Part shown: in pieces, positions 55,496 through 64,000 of the stretch | Position numbering within the stretch: the first letter of the stretch is position 1 | Layout of the letters: each line of letters begins with the position of its first letter | The notes under the pieces: generated by a model | Databases searched by the model: none | What the model was told of the DNA's origin: nothing | Seen by the model: the letters and a program-made list of their open reading frames with translations, nothing else | NCBI GenBank assembly: GCA_024516035.1 | Contig: CM044961.1 | Location: 3,896,702-3,960,701 of the forward strand | Direction of reading: 5' to 3' | Origin: Bactericera cockerelli | Lineage: Eukaryota > Arthropoda > Insecta > Hemiptera > Triozidae | DNA length: 64,000 bases | Made by a program: the position numbers and the translations under genes

Positions 55496-55857
55496 TAATT
55501 CTGTTCCAAAATTAGTTTCCATGGCTAGTTTAGACATCTTATTTTCTAAACTCTTATGGACGAGACGAGATGCGCCTACCAGGTCCAAGCTCATGTAGAT
55601 GTGAGGTCACGTGATCAATTTCCATCAATCAATGTTTCTGACAGGTCATTCATATTGTCATAGGGATAGTAACACTGCCCTCTGCGAATAACATCAGTAT
55701 AAGAAATTCCATAGGCTTTAGATAAAGACTATGGAAGATAGCAGAGATACCTTGCCAAAACATGGCACATGAACCACTTAATCTGAAGATAACTCATATG
55801 ATCCGATAATACAATAGATCAGATCATAGGAGCAAGTAAAGGGTGTTATTATTATTG

Positions 55858-56077
55858 ACATAGTGTCAATAATAATAACACCACTAGGTAACCACTAGGC
55901 GAGGTTAATGTTCAAAGCATTTTCTACTACCTAACCCTCAGAGTCTTATTATTATGTAATCACAAACTCAAATTATTGAGGAAAAATGCATGCACTGGGT
56001 GGAATTCGAACCAACGGATCCCTACGCTACCTGGATTACCAGACTAGCGCGTTAACCACTTGACTACCAATGCACAA
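55858..56077 (-). mobile_element. SINE family A, copy 11
   Basis: Complete minus copy. Its 3' end merges with a local palindrome (ataataacacc/gacatagtgtcaataat) at 55840-55885. Confidence 0.7.
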
Positions 56078-56097
56078 GATCATTCGTAAAATAAACT

Positions 56098-56231
56098 AAG
56101 GGCGGAATTAATAGACGCTTTTGTAATACCTCTGTGGCGCTAAGTCACGGATTGCGTACTGTGTAAGATAGAGAAAATCGACACTTACCAACGACTTAAG
56201 TTATTGATGTTGTCTATTAATTCCGCCCTAA
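56098..56231. mobile_element. Short MITE, intact 134-bp copy
   Basis: Perfect ends ctaagggcggaattaataga and inverse; interior gtgttctg-like and gtgtaagatagagaaaatcg. Fragments of the same ends lie at 166 and 51541. Confidence 0.75.
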
Positions 56232-56429
56232 GAAATTTAAATAATCAGAGCTCCAAAGTGATCACATGACCTTACATCTTAGACCGGGCAGAGGCATCTG
56301 GACCTGGCCATTAGTATTGGCTACATAGAGACGGACTTTATTTGTCCCGGCCACGGCGCGGCGGAGTTTTGAACCAGCGACCTTTAATTAACAAACGCCG
56401 CATTGACTATAATAAGCTACTGAGCAAAA

Positions 56430-56640
56430 ACGAAAAAGCCCAAGTTCTCACGATGGTTGATCGCACATAGGATTTAAACACCTCGCCCGAGCTGTGAAGA
56501 ACGCCCTGTACAAAAAAGAGACAGCGCAGCAGTGTATAACTAATATAACTATGTGGTCCAGAACGAACCAACTTTTCTCTTGAGTTTGGTTGAAAACCAT
56601 CACTCCCCTCAGCAGTTGCCAAGCTGATTACAACAGCATT
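56430..56640 (-). mobile_element. Family I repeat, copy 3
   Basis: Shares gttgatcgcacatag, gtggt(c/t)caga-acga and accatcact-cccctc with copies 1 and 2. Confidence 0.5.
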
Positions 56641-56738
56641 AAAAAAAAAAAAAAAAAAAAAATACTCAAAAGATTTTTTGTACCGGCGGGGTTTTAAAAG
56701 CGACGTTTGGTAATCCAAACGCCTTAACTTTACTGAAA

Positions 56739-57382
56739 AAAAATCTGGTGTAAACATCACACGACTTTCCTTATCCCCCAAAAAGGAGTCGAATTCCGCC
56801 ACTGGTGACTCAACGGTAACAGATAACTAAAAACCAATACCAAATTCGTAATCAGCACTTCAAAATCATTGAATTTGATATGTCACAACCCCCATGTAGG
56901 ATGAATAATAAAAAAGTTAGTCAAAGCGGGTCCCCCCGAAATACCGGTAAATTGGGGCCGAGTTCCAAAAAGTTCAAGATATCAAAAAAATGATCAGAAT
57001 AGACCCCTAATATTTTTTTAATCTAAGAAAATGTTGTTTTCTAAAAAATTTTGTATCTTTCACCAATTTAAAGAAGCAGCGCTTGCGGCTAGCATTTGCG
57101 GCCCTGTGGCCGCAGAATGCGGCCGATTTCAACCAAAAGTTTCGTGGTTCGTCTGGTGTATAAAATCAATTTAGGTACCAAATTTCAAATCTCTATCTTT
57201 TACCGTTCTTGAGATATCCTGTTCACACACAGACAGACAGACAGACAGACGCACGGACCAATGGCTGAAAACAACTTTTTTGGTATCCTGAGGCCATGAT
57301 TCGTCCAGAAATGTGAAAAACTGGGTAGGTCAAATTTTCGACGAATACAATACTTTCCTTATTATAAGATAAGGAAAGTAAA
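56739..57382 (+). repeat. Family K repeat, copy 4
   Basis: Near-complete 640-bp copy; same order as copy 3, with (GACA)n at 57230-57250 and the terminal hairpin at 57352-57378. Confidence 0.78.
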
Positions 57383-57399
57383 AAATTGAGTGGAAGGAA

Positions 57400-57590
57400 T
57401 GGTTGTGTGGAAGAGATTGCCACAGGCAATAACCCCGCCCTTTAAGTAGGACGTCAGCTTTATTCTCTTTTTTGTTCTTGTTTCATTGTTCAATCTGTTT
57501 ATTTTTTCTTTATAATTTTATTGTATTTTACTGTATATATTTTTGTCTTACCTAAATAAGCATAATATAATAATAATAAAAATATATAGG
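57400..57590 (+). repeat. Family J tail, copy 6
   Basis: Hairpin gagattgccacaggcaata then cccgccctttaagtagg; ends (ATA)n. Confidence 0.58.
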
Positions 57591-57765
57591 TACCTACCTA
57601 CTCAAAAGATTTTTTGTCTGGAAATTTCACAATGATGTTAGTGGATGACGTAGCGGAAATGCGGATGACTCATTTCGAGAAAGAAAGTTTCATCTAGGAG
57701 GAATTATTCATGTAGGGAGGTTAGTGGGTAGAACAATCCTCAGTAGCTACATACATGAATACAAA

Positions 57766-57977
57766 CGTGCACTATTAGTCAAGTGGTTAACGCGCTAGTC
57801 TGGTAATCCAGGTAGCGTAGAGATGCGTTGGTTCGAATCCCACACAGTGCATGAATTTTTCCTCATTAATTTGAGTTTGTGACCACATAATAATAAGACT
57901 CTGAGGGTTCGATGATAGAAAATGCTTCGAGCATTAATCTTGCCTGATGGTTACTTTCCACTAAAGAGTATTATTAT
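57766..57977 (+). mobile_element. SINE family A, copy 12
   Basis: Complete; a degenerate second tail (aaaatgctttgaggatcctc) follows at 58075-58150. Confidence 0.7.
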
Positions 57978-58359
57978 TACCATCTGACGGCGTTTGGTGG
58001 TTCTGGTTAAAAGATGCGAAAAAATTACGAGAACAATTTTTTCATAATAAAAAAATAATAGGGGTTTAATTTGATCATTATGTAATTAAATGATTCTGAA
58101 AGTTAGGAGGAGGAAAATGCTTTGAGGATCCTCGCCTGGTGGTTAATTTGAGTTAAGTAAGATAAGGAAATAAATAAAGTCAAGTTTATTCTTTTTAAAA
58201 CAATCAGTACCATATTTTATTCAATCAGTGTAACAAACTTGTATAAAATACTTCGCTTTCGTCGGAACGGGTTTCAAACAGGTAAGGTACAGCTAAAAAC
58301 TTCAACAACAAAATTTAGATCAATTAATAAAAAATAAATAAACTACAGGAGGTGTAGCG

Positions 58360-58500
58360 TCCTGGTTGCCATGGAGATTTTTGCCATGGTAATCGTTTCC
58401 ATGGTGATCGTTGCCATGGTTACCGTTGCCATGGAGATTGTTTCCATGGTGATCGTTACAATGGTGTTCGTTGCCATGGTTACCGTTAAAAAGGACGCTA
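58360..58500 (-). repeat. CCATGG-centred minisatellite with X-box-like sites
   Basis: A 24-bp-like unit repeats CCATGG every 18-24 bp (e.g. gttgccatggttaccgttgc, tttccatggtgatc). On the minus strand ATCTCCATGGCAAC at 58365-58378 and 58426-58439 matches RYYNYY-N2-RRNRAC exactly, and GTAACCATGGCAAC is one base from it. Confidence 0.7.
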
Positions 58501-58510
58501 TTACAGAATA

Positions 58511-58838
58511 TAGAGGGTGTCCCATTATAAATGCGACATTATAAATCTCGAGAATTACTGACGATAGGAAAAATCTGTTAAAGATCAGTTTCATAGATAT
58601 AAAGAGGACTTTGATGGTAACATCTAAAAGTTTCTCGGATTGTGTGGATAGGGGGTGCCATTTAAAGTTCTTAAAGATGACCTTGAAATAACATTGAAGG
58701 GGTGATCCGAGAAAATTCTAGAGGTCAACGTTAAATGTCCCTTTTAGAGCTATAAAAATGATCTTGAACAGATTTTCTTCTATCGTCAGTAGTTCTCGAG
58801 ATATTTGAATGTCTCGTTTATAATGGGACACCCTGTAT
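58511..58838. mobile_element. MITE with GGGTGTCCCATTATAAA ends
   Basis: Left agggtgtcccattataaatg, right tttataatgggacaccctgt; inner arms share tctcgaga-tta-tgacgata. TA at the right end. Confidence 0.75.
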
Positions 58839-58947
58839 AGGTACTTCAGATAGATTACTCGCGCAATGACTAAGGATACCAAAAAATAAATAGAACATTT
58901 AATAAATACATATGCATATTTCTATTTTGTAGGCATATGGACTATGT

Positions 58948-59282
58948 CAGGGGTCTTCAACCTGTGGCCCGCCGAGTCATTTTTGGTGGCCCGCGAGCTC
59001 ATTCATGCTATTTCCTATTTCTTCCAGCACTAGCCGGCCAAGATTTTTTTTTGTTATGCAAAAGTCCCGAGTAGTGACAAATCCGCCGGGATTGAAACCT
59101 GGGTCTCCCACCTACAAGACTAGTGCATTGACCAACACTCAGCCTTGGGAGCTTTTCTTTTTTCAAATTTTCTATTTCAAATAAGGGTCGCAAAAAAAAG
59201 TTAGGGACCCCCCCCCCCCCCCCCGCGGACTTTTCTGGAAAAGAAATATGGCCCACAGTCTGAAAAAGGTTGAAGACCCCTG
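58948..59282. mobile_element. hAT-type MITE with 8-bp target duplication
   Basis: Ends CAGGGGTCTTCAACCTGTGG and its inverse aggttgaagacccctg; flanked by gactatgt at 58940-58947 and 59283-59290. Interior has a tRNA-like fragment (ggattgaaacctgggtctcc). Confidence 0.88.
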
Positions 59283-59534
59283 GACTATGTGGGTATGTAA
59301 AACTGTAGTGACGTAGTACATAAGTTATTAATAAAAACTATACACTAAACCTAAATAGTTTAAATAAATGTGAGGATCCATACGGAATATAAATGTTGAC
59401 TAACTTGACTAGAATAAGTTTTTCTATATTGATCCACAGAAAAAATAACAGCATAAATACACTGCCCGGTTAGGATCAGTTTTCCATTATTCCAGCAGTT
59501 GTTTTGGAGCCATTATAATGTAAAGTCTTAATAA

Positions 59535-59625
59535 ATTAGTAAAATTCATGCGTTGGGTAGGATTCGAACCAACGGATCCCTATGCTACCTGGATTACCAG
59601 ACTAGCGCTTTGACTAGTACGACCA
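59535..59625 (-). mobile_element. SINE family A, head fragment
   Basis: Minus head and B box (gggattcg... as ggattcgaaccaacggatcc on the plus strand); body lost. Confidence 0.6.
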
Positions 59626-59689
59626 CCATATAAGAATTTTCTAGATCAAGATATACACACAGAAAGAGGAATAATAAAAAATAAATCAG

Positions 59690-60880
59690 TGTGTCCTCTG
59701 GTTAATTGAGTTTCCTAGATAACCGAGTCCCCTAGATAAGTGAGTACTTTAAAAGAATGAGTCACCTAGAATCCTAGATAACAGAGTCCCCTAGTTAAGA
59801 GTGAGTCCCCTAGATCAGCGGTCGGCAACCTGGGGTCCGCGAAGCCATTTCAGGATTTAAAAAAAGAAGAAGAAAAATAGCTCATGAACTCGAATCATAA
59901 ATAGTCCGAAGTACCCTACTTCCCCCTAACTCTCTATGTTTAGCATCCGCATGCAAGTCCAAACCTGTGGGGGTGGGGGGTCCCCTAAATTTTTTCGAGA
60001 TAAGCTAGGGGTCCGCGTAGTTCAAAAGGTTGCCGACCGCTGCCCTAGATAGGAGTGAGTCCCCTAGATAAGAGTGAGTCCTCTAGATAAGAGTGAGTCC
60101 CCTAGATAAGAGTGAGTCCCCTAGATAAGAGTGAGTCCCCTAGATAAGAGTGAGTCCTCTAGATAAGAGTGAGTCCCCTAGATAAGTGAGTCCTTGTCGT
60201 GGTGTTGGTAGGAGATGATGAGTGAGTCCCCTAGATAAGTGAGTCATCTAGATAAGAGTCCATCCCCTTGATAAGAGAGTCCACTAGATAAGTGAGTCCC
60301 CTAGATAAGAGTTCATCCCCTAGATAAGTGAGTCCCCTGGATAAGTGAGTCCCCTAGATAAGAGTTCACCCCCTAGATAAGAGTTCACCCCCTAGATAAG
60401 TGATTCCTCGTCGTGGTGCTGGTAGGAGATGATGAGTGAGTGTTCGCTGATGTTGAGTACGCTAGAAGAGTGAGTCCCCTAGATAAGAGTGAGTCCCCTA
60501 GACAAGAGTGAGTCCCCTAGATAAGAGTGACTCCCCTAGATAAGAGTGAGTCCTCTAGATAAGAGTGAGTCCCCTAGATAAGAGTGAGTCCCCTAGATAA
60601 GAGTGAGTCCCCTAGATAAGAGTGAGTCCCCTAGATAAGAGTGAGTCCCCTAGATAAGAGTGAGTCCCCTAGGTAAGAGTGAGTCCCCTAAACAAGCGAG
60701 TCCCCTAGACTAGTGAGTCCCCTAGATCCTAGATGGCCTAGATAAGAGAGTCCCCTAGATAAGAGTTCACCCCCTAGATAAGAGAGTCCTCGTCGTGGTG
60801 CTGGTAGGAGATGATGAGTGAGTCCCCTAGATAAGAGTGAGTCCCCTAGATAAGAGTTCACCCCCTAGATAAGTGAGTCC
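59690..60880 (-). repeat. Stop-codon-derived tandem array after the unknown gene
   Basis: More than 40 units of cccctagataagagtgagtc or the shorter cccctagataagtgagtc. On the gene strand this reads GACTCACTTATCTAGGGG, which is exactly the real end of the coding region, D-S-L-I-stop. Longer copies of the exon end (cgtcgtggtgctggtaggag, gatgatgagtgagtg) recur at about 60197, 60410 and 60790 before the real one at 60887. Confidence 0.9.
59816..60042. mobile_element. hAT-type MITE inside the array
   Basis: Ends CAGCGGTCGGCAACCT and aggttgccgaccgctg; target duplication ccctagat at 59808-59815 and 60043-60050, which is part of the array unit. Confidence 0.88.
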
Positions 60881-61052
60881 TCGTCGTGGTGCTGGTAGGA
60901 GATGATGAGTGAGTGTTGGCTGATGTTGTCCACCTGTACCACGGTGCTGGAGGAGGTGGAGGGGTAAAACCTCTGAGTGCCCTCGGGGGAGGGGGGCGAG
61001 GAGCAGGTCTCGAAGGTGGGCATCATGAGGAGGCTGCAGTTCTCGCGGTACC
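60865..61052 (-). CDS. Unknown gene, last coding exon
   Basis: Entered in phase 1 after ctgttccag; stop TAG at 60867-60865. Encodes GYRENCSLLMMPTFETCSSP, then PSPEGTQRFYPSTSSSTVVQ, then VDNISQHSLIISYQHHDEDS and LI. Ser/Thr/Pro-rich and probably a cytosolic tail or disordered C-terminus; I do not recognise the family. The last four codons and the stop are one unit of the adjoining tandem array, so the C-terminus itself may have been set by, or have seeded, that array. Confidence 0.7.
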
Positions 61053-61671
61053 CTGGAACAGAAGGAGGCGGCGGGGAGGTGCACCCGTGAGGAGGTGTGA
61101 GTAATGAGGAGGTTAGCATAATAATAATAATGCTTTTTTTTTATTATAATTGACGGTTCCCATGGGGACCCAATATACAAAGTAATGAAGTAGGTATATA
61201 GTATAGTATAGTAGTGCTTTATTTAGACTGTCAGCTCGAGACAGGGAGTCCCATTATGCTAACAGTTTAATATAGCACCTCTTTATTTATTGTAAATTTT
61301 ATACAGGATAATATTATAACTAGTAAAACATAATAACTAGAAATTATAACTAGGAAAATATAAATTACAATTAGTAGTGTAGTGAAAGAATAAATATAAA
61401 GATATCCAGACACACACACACACACACACAAGTACAAAAATTTAACATTAAAAACATTAAAATTATTTAAAAAAAAAAAATAATAATAAATTTCCATCAA
61501 TCAACAGTAATACATTGTCAGCTAGAACTGTAGTATCTGTATATACCTAATAAAGTGAATATCCTTATATTAAAATACAAATGGTATTATGTTACAATTT
61601 TAGTGGGTAGCGGAGAATCACAGAACTCTACCAGTTTAAACTCTAATATACAATAGATATCTTGTATTTTT

Positions 61672-61845
61672 TTGCCTATGATTCCGCCACTACTCAAGTA
61701 CTCATATCTCCTGACGAGGTATGAGTGGACCCCGAACATTCAAGTACAGAGCAGAAAAAATCCTGCTCCGTTGGGGATCGAACCCAGGTCATCATGCTTG
61801 CTATGTCTAGCGCGCTAACTCACTTGGCCAGGAGGTTTGAGTAAA
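61672..61845 (-). mobile_element. SINE family F, head and body
   Basis: Minus copy; head aagtgagttagcgcgctag and B box gggttcgatccc; tail missing. Confidence 0.65.
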
Positions 61846-61886
61846 ACTCAAGGTACCTGGGTACCTTTTTATATATTTCGAATTAT

Positions 61887-62015
61887 AACCGACCTCAGTA
61901 GCTTGATCGATAAGGCGACGGACTTGTAACCTCGAGGTCGGTGTACCAATTTTGTAAAAAAGAATTAGCAGTGAGATTTTAAATAATTATTGTGACATCA
62001 CAATGTGTGGTTAAC
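61887..62015 (+). mobile_element. SINE family B with internal deletion
   Basis: Head complete (gacctcagtagcttgatcg) but B box and body start lost after tcgaggtcggtg; 3' end gtgacatcacaatgtgtggt. Confidence 0.62.
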
Positions 62016-62039
62016 ATGATATAGTAAATCTATTTTAAT

Positions 62040-62400
62040 CCAGCCTCTGTGGCGTAACGGTTGTGACTACTGCCCGTAGTCCAGAGATCCTGAGTTCGAT
62101 CCCCGGTCTGAGCAGACTTTTCGCACAGAAAATTCTGTTCCCTCTGAACACGTGAGGCTGGCAATGCCGGCCCTACCCAGGCTGGGTGAGGTTCATGTGG
62201 GTAGCTGGTACGATTCCCAGCGAATGGAGGGTAAAACCCCCGTCCTAACCCAGGACGTTAAATTAAGTAGAATCGTTGGCGTTAGGAAGGGCATCCAGCC
62301 GTAAAAATGTGCCAAAACCAACCAACCTCAACCATGAGGTTGAACAACGTCGACCCTGCTTAAGCGGGATAAGACAGAGTAAAAGAAGAAGAAGAAGAAG
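62040..62400 (+). mobile_element. SINE family G, composite full-length copy
   Basis: tRNA-like head (ctctgtggcgtaacggttgt; B box gagttcgatccccgg), a middle shared with the 5S-derived SINE body (cccaggctgggtgaggttca; ccagcgaatggagggtaaaa), and a 3' part aggaagggcatccagccgta that resembles LINE 3' ends, closing with (GAA)n at 62383-62400. Confidence 0.7.
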
Positions 62401-62421
62401 GAGTAAATCTATTTTAATTAC

Positions 62422-62519
62422 CTGAAGTACTGCTGGTCTGTGACATGAGACTCAGGTCTTCGTCAGCCCAAGAGGCGTCTCCTCTCCCGGTGACGTTGTT
62501 ACGAGTTGCGATTCCGCCT
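62422..62519 (-). CDS. Unknown gene, penultimate exon in the window
   Basis: 98 nt between ttgaaaaccag| and tcag|gtaatt, phase 1 at both ends. Encodes GGIATRNNVTGRGDASWADE and DLSLMSQTSSTS. Phase matches the last exon at 61052. No earlier exon was found to the right, where an LTR element begins. Confidence 0.62.
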
Positions 62520-62559
62520 CTGGTTTTCAAATTAACAATTCAGCATTCAGTTTGAAGCA

Positions 62560-63108
62560 AACAAAATTAGCTAAATAATCAAATCTATTATTTAGCACCC
62601 ATGAGAACCAAAGTATGAGAACCCAAGTAGAGATAGATGGATCAGCAGTACTTGTGAACCAATCGAATTAATAGTTGTCATAAATGATCCAATGAAACAT
62701 AACTCCAAAACTCACGTGAGTAAATTCTATTGTTCAATTCGTGAAATTCAGTCAGCAAAACAGTATTAGCCAATCGTAACCAAAAGTTATCATAAACAAC
62801 CAATCAGAGTTATATTCCAAAACTCACGTGAGTTATGATCCCACTGATCCAACTGGAGTGCGGAAAGCTCGTCAGTTGTCCTAGAGTAGCCAAAGTATCA
62901 AGTAATATTTGTGAATTGTTAAATTGTATTTCTTAAGTTCTAAAGTAATAAAGTATAAGTAGTTATTAATTTATATCTTATCTCAGCTGTTACATTTCTT
63001 TTCTTTTTGTATATTTAATATTTAATTTGTGGATCCAGAGCTGCTAACACCCTTTCCATATAGAAAGCTAGCGGCCTGTCCCAGTTTCGGTCAGAATTCC
63101 CGAAACAA
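62560..63108 (+). mobile_element. LTR (5' boundary not defined)
   Basis: The right end is firm: it ends cccgaaaca (CA terminus) two bases before a primer-binding site. An AATAAAG signal occurs near 62947 (taataaagtataagtag). The left end (a TG) is not determined; a direct repeat with aaaactcacgtgagt at 62709 and 62819 lies inside. The start given is approximate. Confidence 0.6.
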
Positions 63109-63110
63109 TT

Positions 63111-63186
63111 TGGCGCCCGAACTGGGACTCGAACCCAGGACCCTTAGGTTAAAAGCCTAATGCTCTACCGACTGAGCTATCCGGGC
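63111..63186 (-). other. Primer-binding site extended to a full tRNA-Lys(TTT) complement
   Basis: 63111-63128, TGGCGCCCGAACTGGGAC, is a perfect PBS for tRNA-Lys(TTT) and includes the complement of the post-transcriptional CCA. The match continues through the whole tRNA to 63186: on the minus strand GCCCGGATAGCTCAGTCGGT, anticodon loop CTTTTAA, T arm GGGTTCGAGTCCC, 73 bases plus CCA. No T-run follows the 3' end, so a real tRNA gene here is unlikely. It joins directly to inverted retroelement coding sequence. Confidence 0.75.
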
Positions 63187-64000
63187 ATTCTACGCTAAGG
63201 GTAGTAGGCAAATTCTCATCAAAGAATCTCAAAACTGGTGTACTTATCAAAAGTTCTTTAAGTTTCTCAAATGTGGCTTGTTCTGTCTCTCCCCATTTGA
63301 ATGGAATATCATGTTTTGTTAAATTTGTAAGAGGAGCAGCAACTTTAGAATAATTTTGACAAAATTTTCTATAGTAACCACTTAAACCTAAAAACTGTCT
63401 AACTTGTTTGACATTTTTCGGTGTTTTAGCATCTACTATACTCTTGATTTTGTCCTGAGATACTTTAATGCCGTCTTTCGAAATTCGATGACCCAATAAT
63501 GCTATTTCTCTGTACAAGAATTGACATTTTTCAAAATTTAGCTTTAAATTAACTTCTTGAACTCGAATCAAGAAAGCTTCAAATTTACTCAACAAATTTG
63601 GTATACTATCAGCGTGTATTATTAAATCATCCATAAAGATTAGCAAATCTTCTGGGCCAAAATCGTGAAATACTTCTTTCATAGTCCTCTGGAAAATATT
63701 AGGCCCAATACAAACACCAAAAGGAAGGGCTGTCCAAACATAGGAAGCGTCCTGAGTTACAAATGCTAAAACCGGTTGAGATTGTTCGTCTAAGGGTAAC
63801 TGATGAAAGCCATTTTTTAAATCTACTGTTATGTAGAATTTACTGTTCGCTAACTGTGCAAATATATCATCTGCTCTTTCAAGAGGCCAAGCTGAGCTTT
63901 TAATGTGACTATTTACCTTCTTGTAATCAACAACTACTCGAACATCATTTTTTGTTAAATCCTGCCGACGAGTTTTCTTAATTTTACTATTTTTCTTTAC
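63187..64000 (-). mobile_element. Ty3/gypsy-type reverse transcriptase fragment
   Basis: A minus-strand frame open from the right edge to the tRNA junction. Visible blocks: SSAWPLERADDIFAQL, YITVDLKNGFHQLPL, ALPFGVCIGPNIFQRTM, LLIFMDDLIIHA (catalytic Asp pair, with FMDD for the usual YxDD), LGHRISKDGIK, VRQFLGLSGYYRKFCQNYSK and TPVLRFFDENLP at the start of the RNase H connection. That order is diagnostic of Ty3/gypsy elements. RNase H and integrase are missing; the 5' part is off the window. Confidence 0.9.

Noticed and set aside
58360..58500. Coding frame of Met/Thr/Ile repeats (MATITMETI)
   Set aside because: Translation of the CCATGG minisatellite.
63114..63186. Functional tRNA-Lys(TTT) gene on the minus strand
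   Set aside because: The sequence folds as one, but it includes CCA, abuts an LTR as a PBS and lacks a Pol III terminator; an LTR-element origin fits better. Not fully excluded.

Overview
This is a 64 kb window of an animal nuclear genome, almost certainly an arthropod. It shows spliced genes with GT-AG introns, AT-rich intergenic DNA, many tRNA- and 5S-rRNA-derived SINEs, non-LTR and Ty3/gypsy-type retroelements, and hAT, Tc1/mariner- and pogo-like DNA transposon remnants. I cannot name the species. Only about 5 percent of the window looks protein-coding.

Four genes are supported. (1) About 0.75-7.1 kb, minus: the histone chaperone NASP, four coding exons, with the 3' end running off the left edge. 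(2) 14.6-36.1 kb, plus: a complete six-exon gene for a four-pass claudin/PMP22-superfamily membrane protein of 399 residues. (3) 44.6-49.9 kb, minus: a FoxJ1-type forkhead factor in four exons, 295 residues. (4) 60.9-62.5 kb, minus: the last two exons of an unrecognised gene that continues to the right. A possible first exon lies at 41.6 kb. There is one convincing tRNA gene, tRNA-Gln(CTG), at 52.4 kb. At the right edge a plus-strand LTR and primer-binding site run into a complete tRNA-Lys(TTT) complement, followed by an inverted Ty3/gypsy reverse-transcriptase fragment.

The most unusual property is where the tandem repeats sit. Arrays are seeded by functional gene boundaries. The claudin-like gene has 19 tandem splice acceptors before exon 2, about 12 tandem donors after exon 2, four copies of the start of exon 3, two of the start of exon 4, 19 of the start of exon 5, an array ending just before the ATG and another just after the stop codon. 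The FoxJ1 last exon and the last exon of the 60.9 kb gene have arrays made from their stop-codon ends, and the NASP exon-2 acceptor is duplicated. The exon-2 acceptor array keeps the reading frame (27-bp unit), so each upstream acceptor would add nine residues.

Two other results stand out. NASP intron 3 is a hAT-like transposon with an exact 8-bp target duplication placed so that splicing removes the element and one duplication copy, restoring the uninterrupted frame. The array before the claudin-like ATG contains six exact matches to the RFX X-box consensus. RFX factors and FoxJ1 are the classic ciliary-gene regulators, and a FoxJ1 gene lies in the same window.

The remaining sequence is mainly nested repeats, with purine-rich satellites at 9-10.5, 23.9-24.3, 26.6-26.9 and 31-31.5 kb, and AT-rich DNA at 12-13 and 37.4-41.6 kb in which I see no genes.
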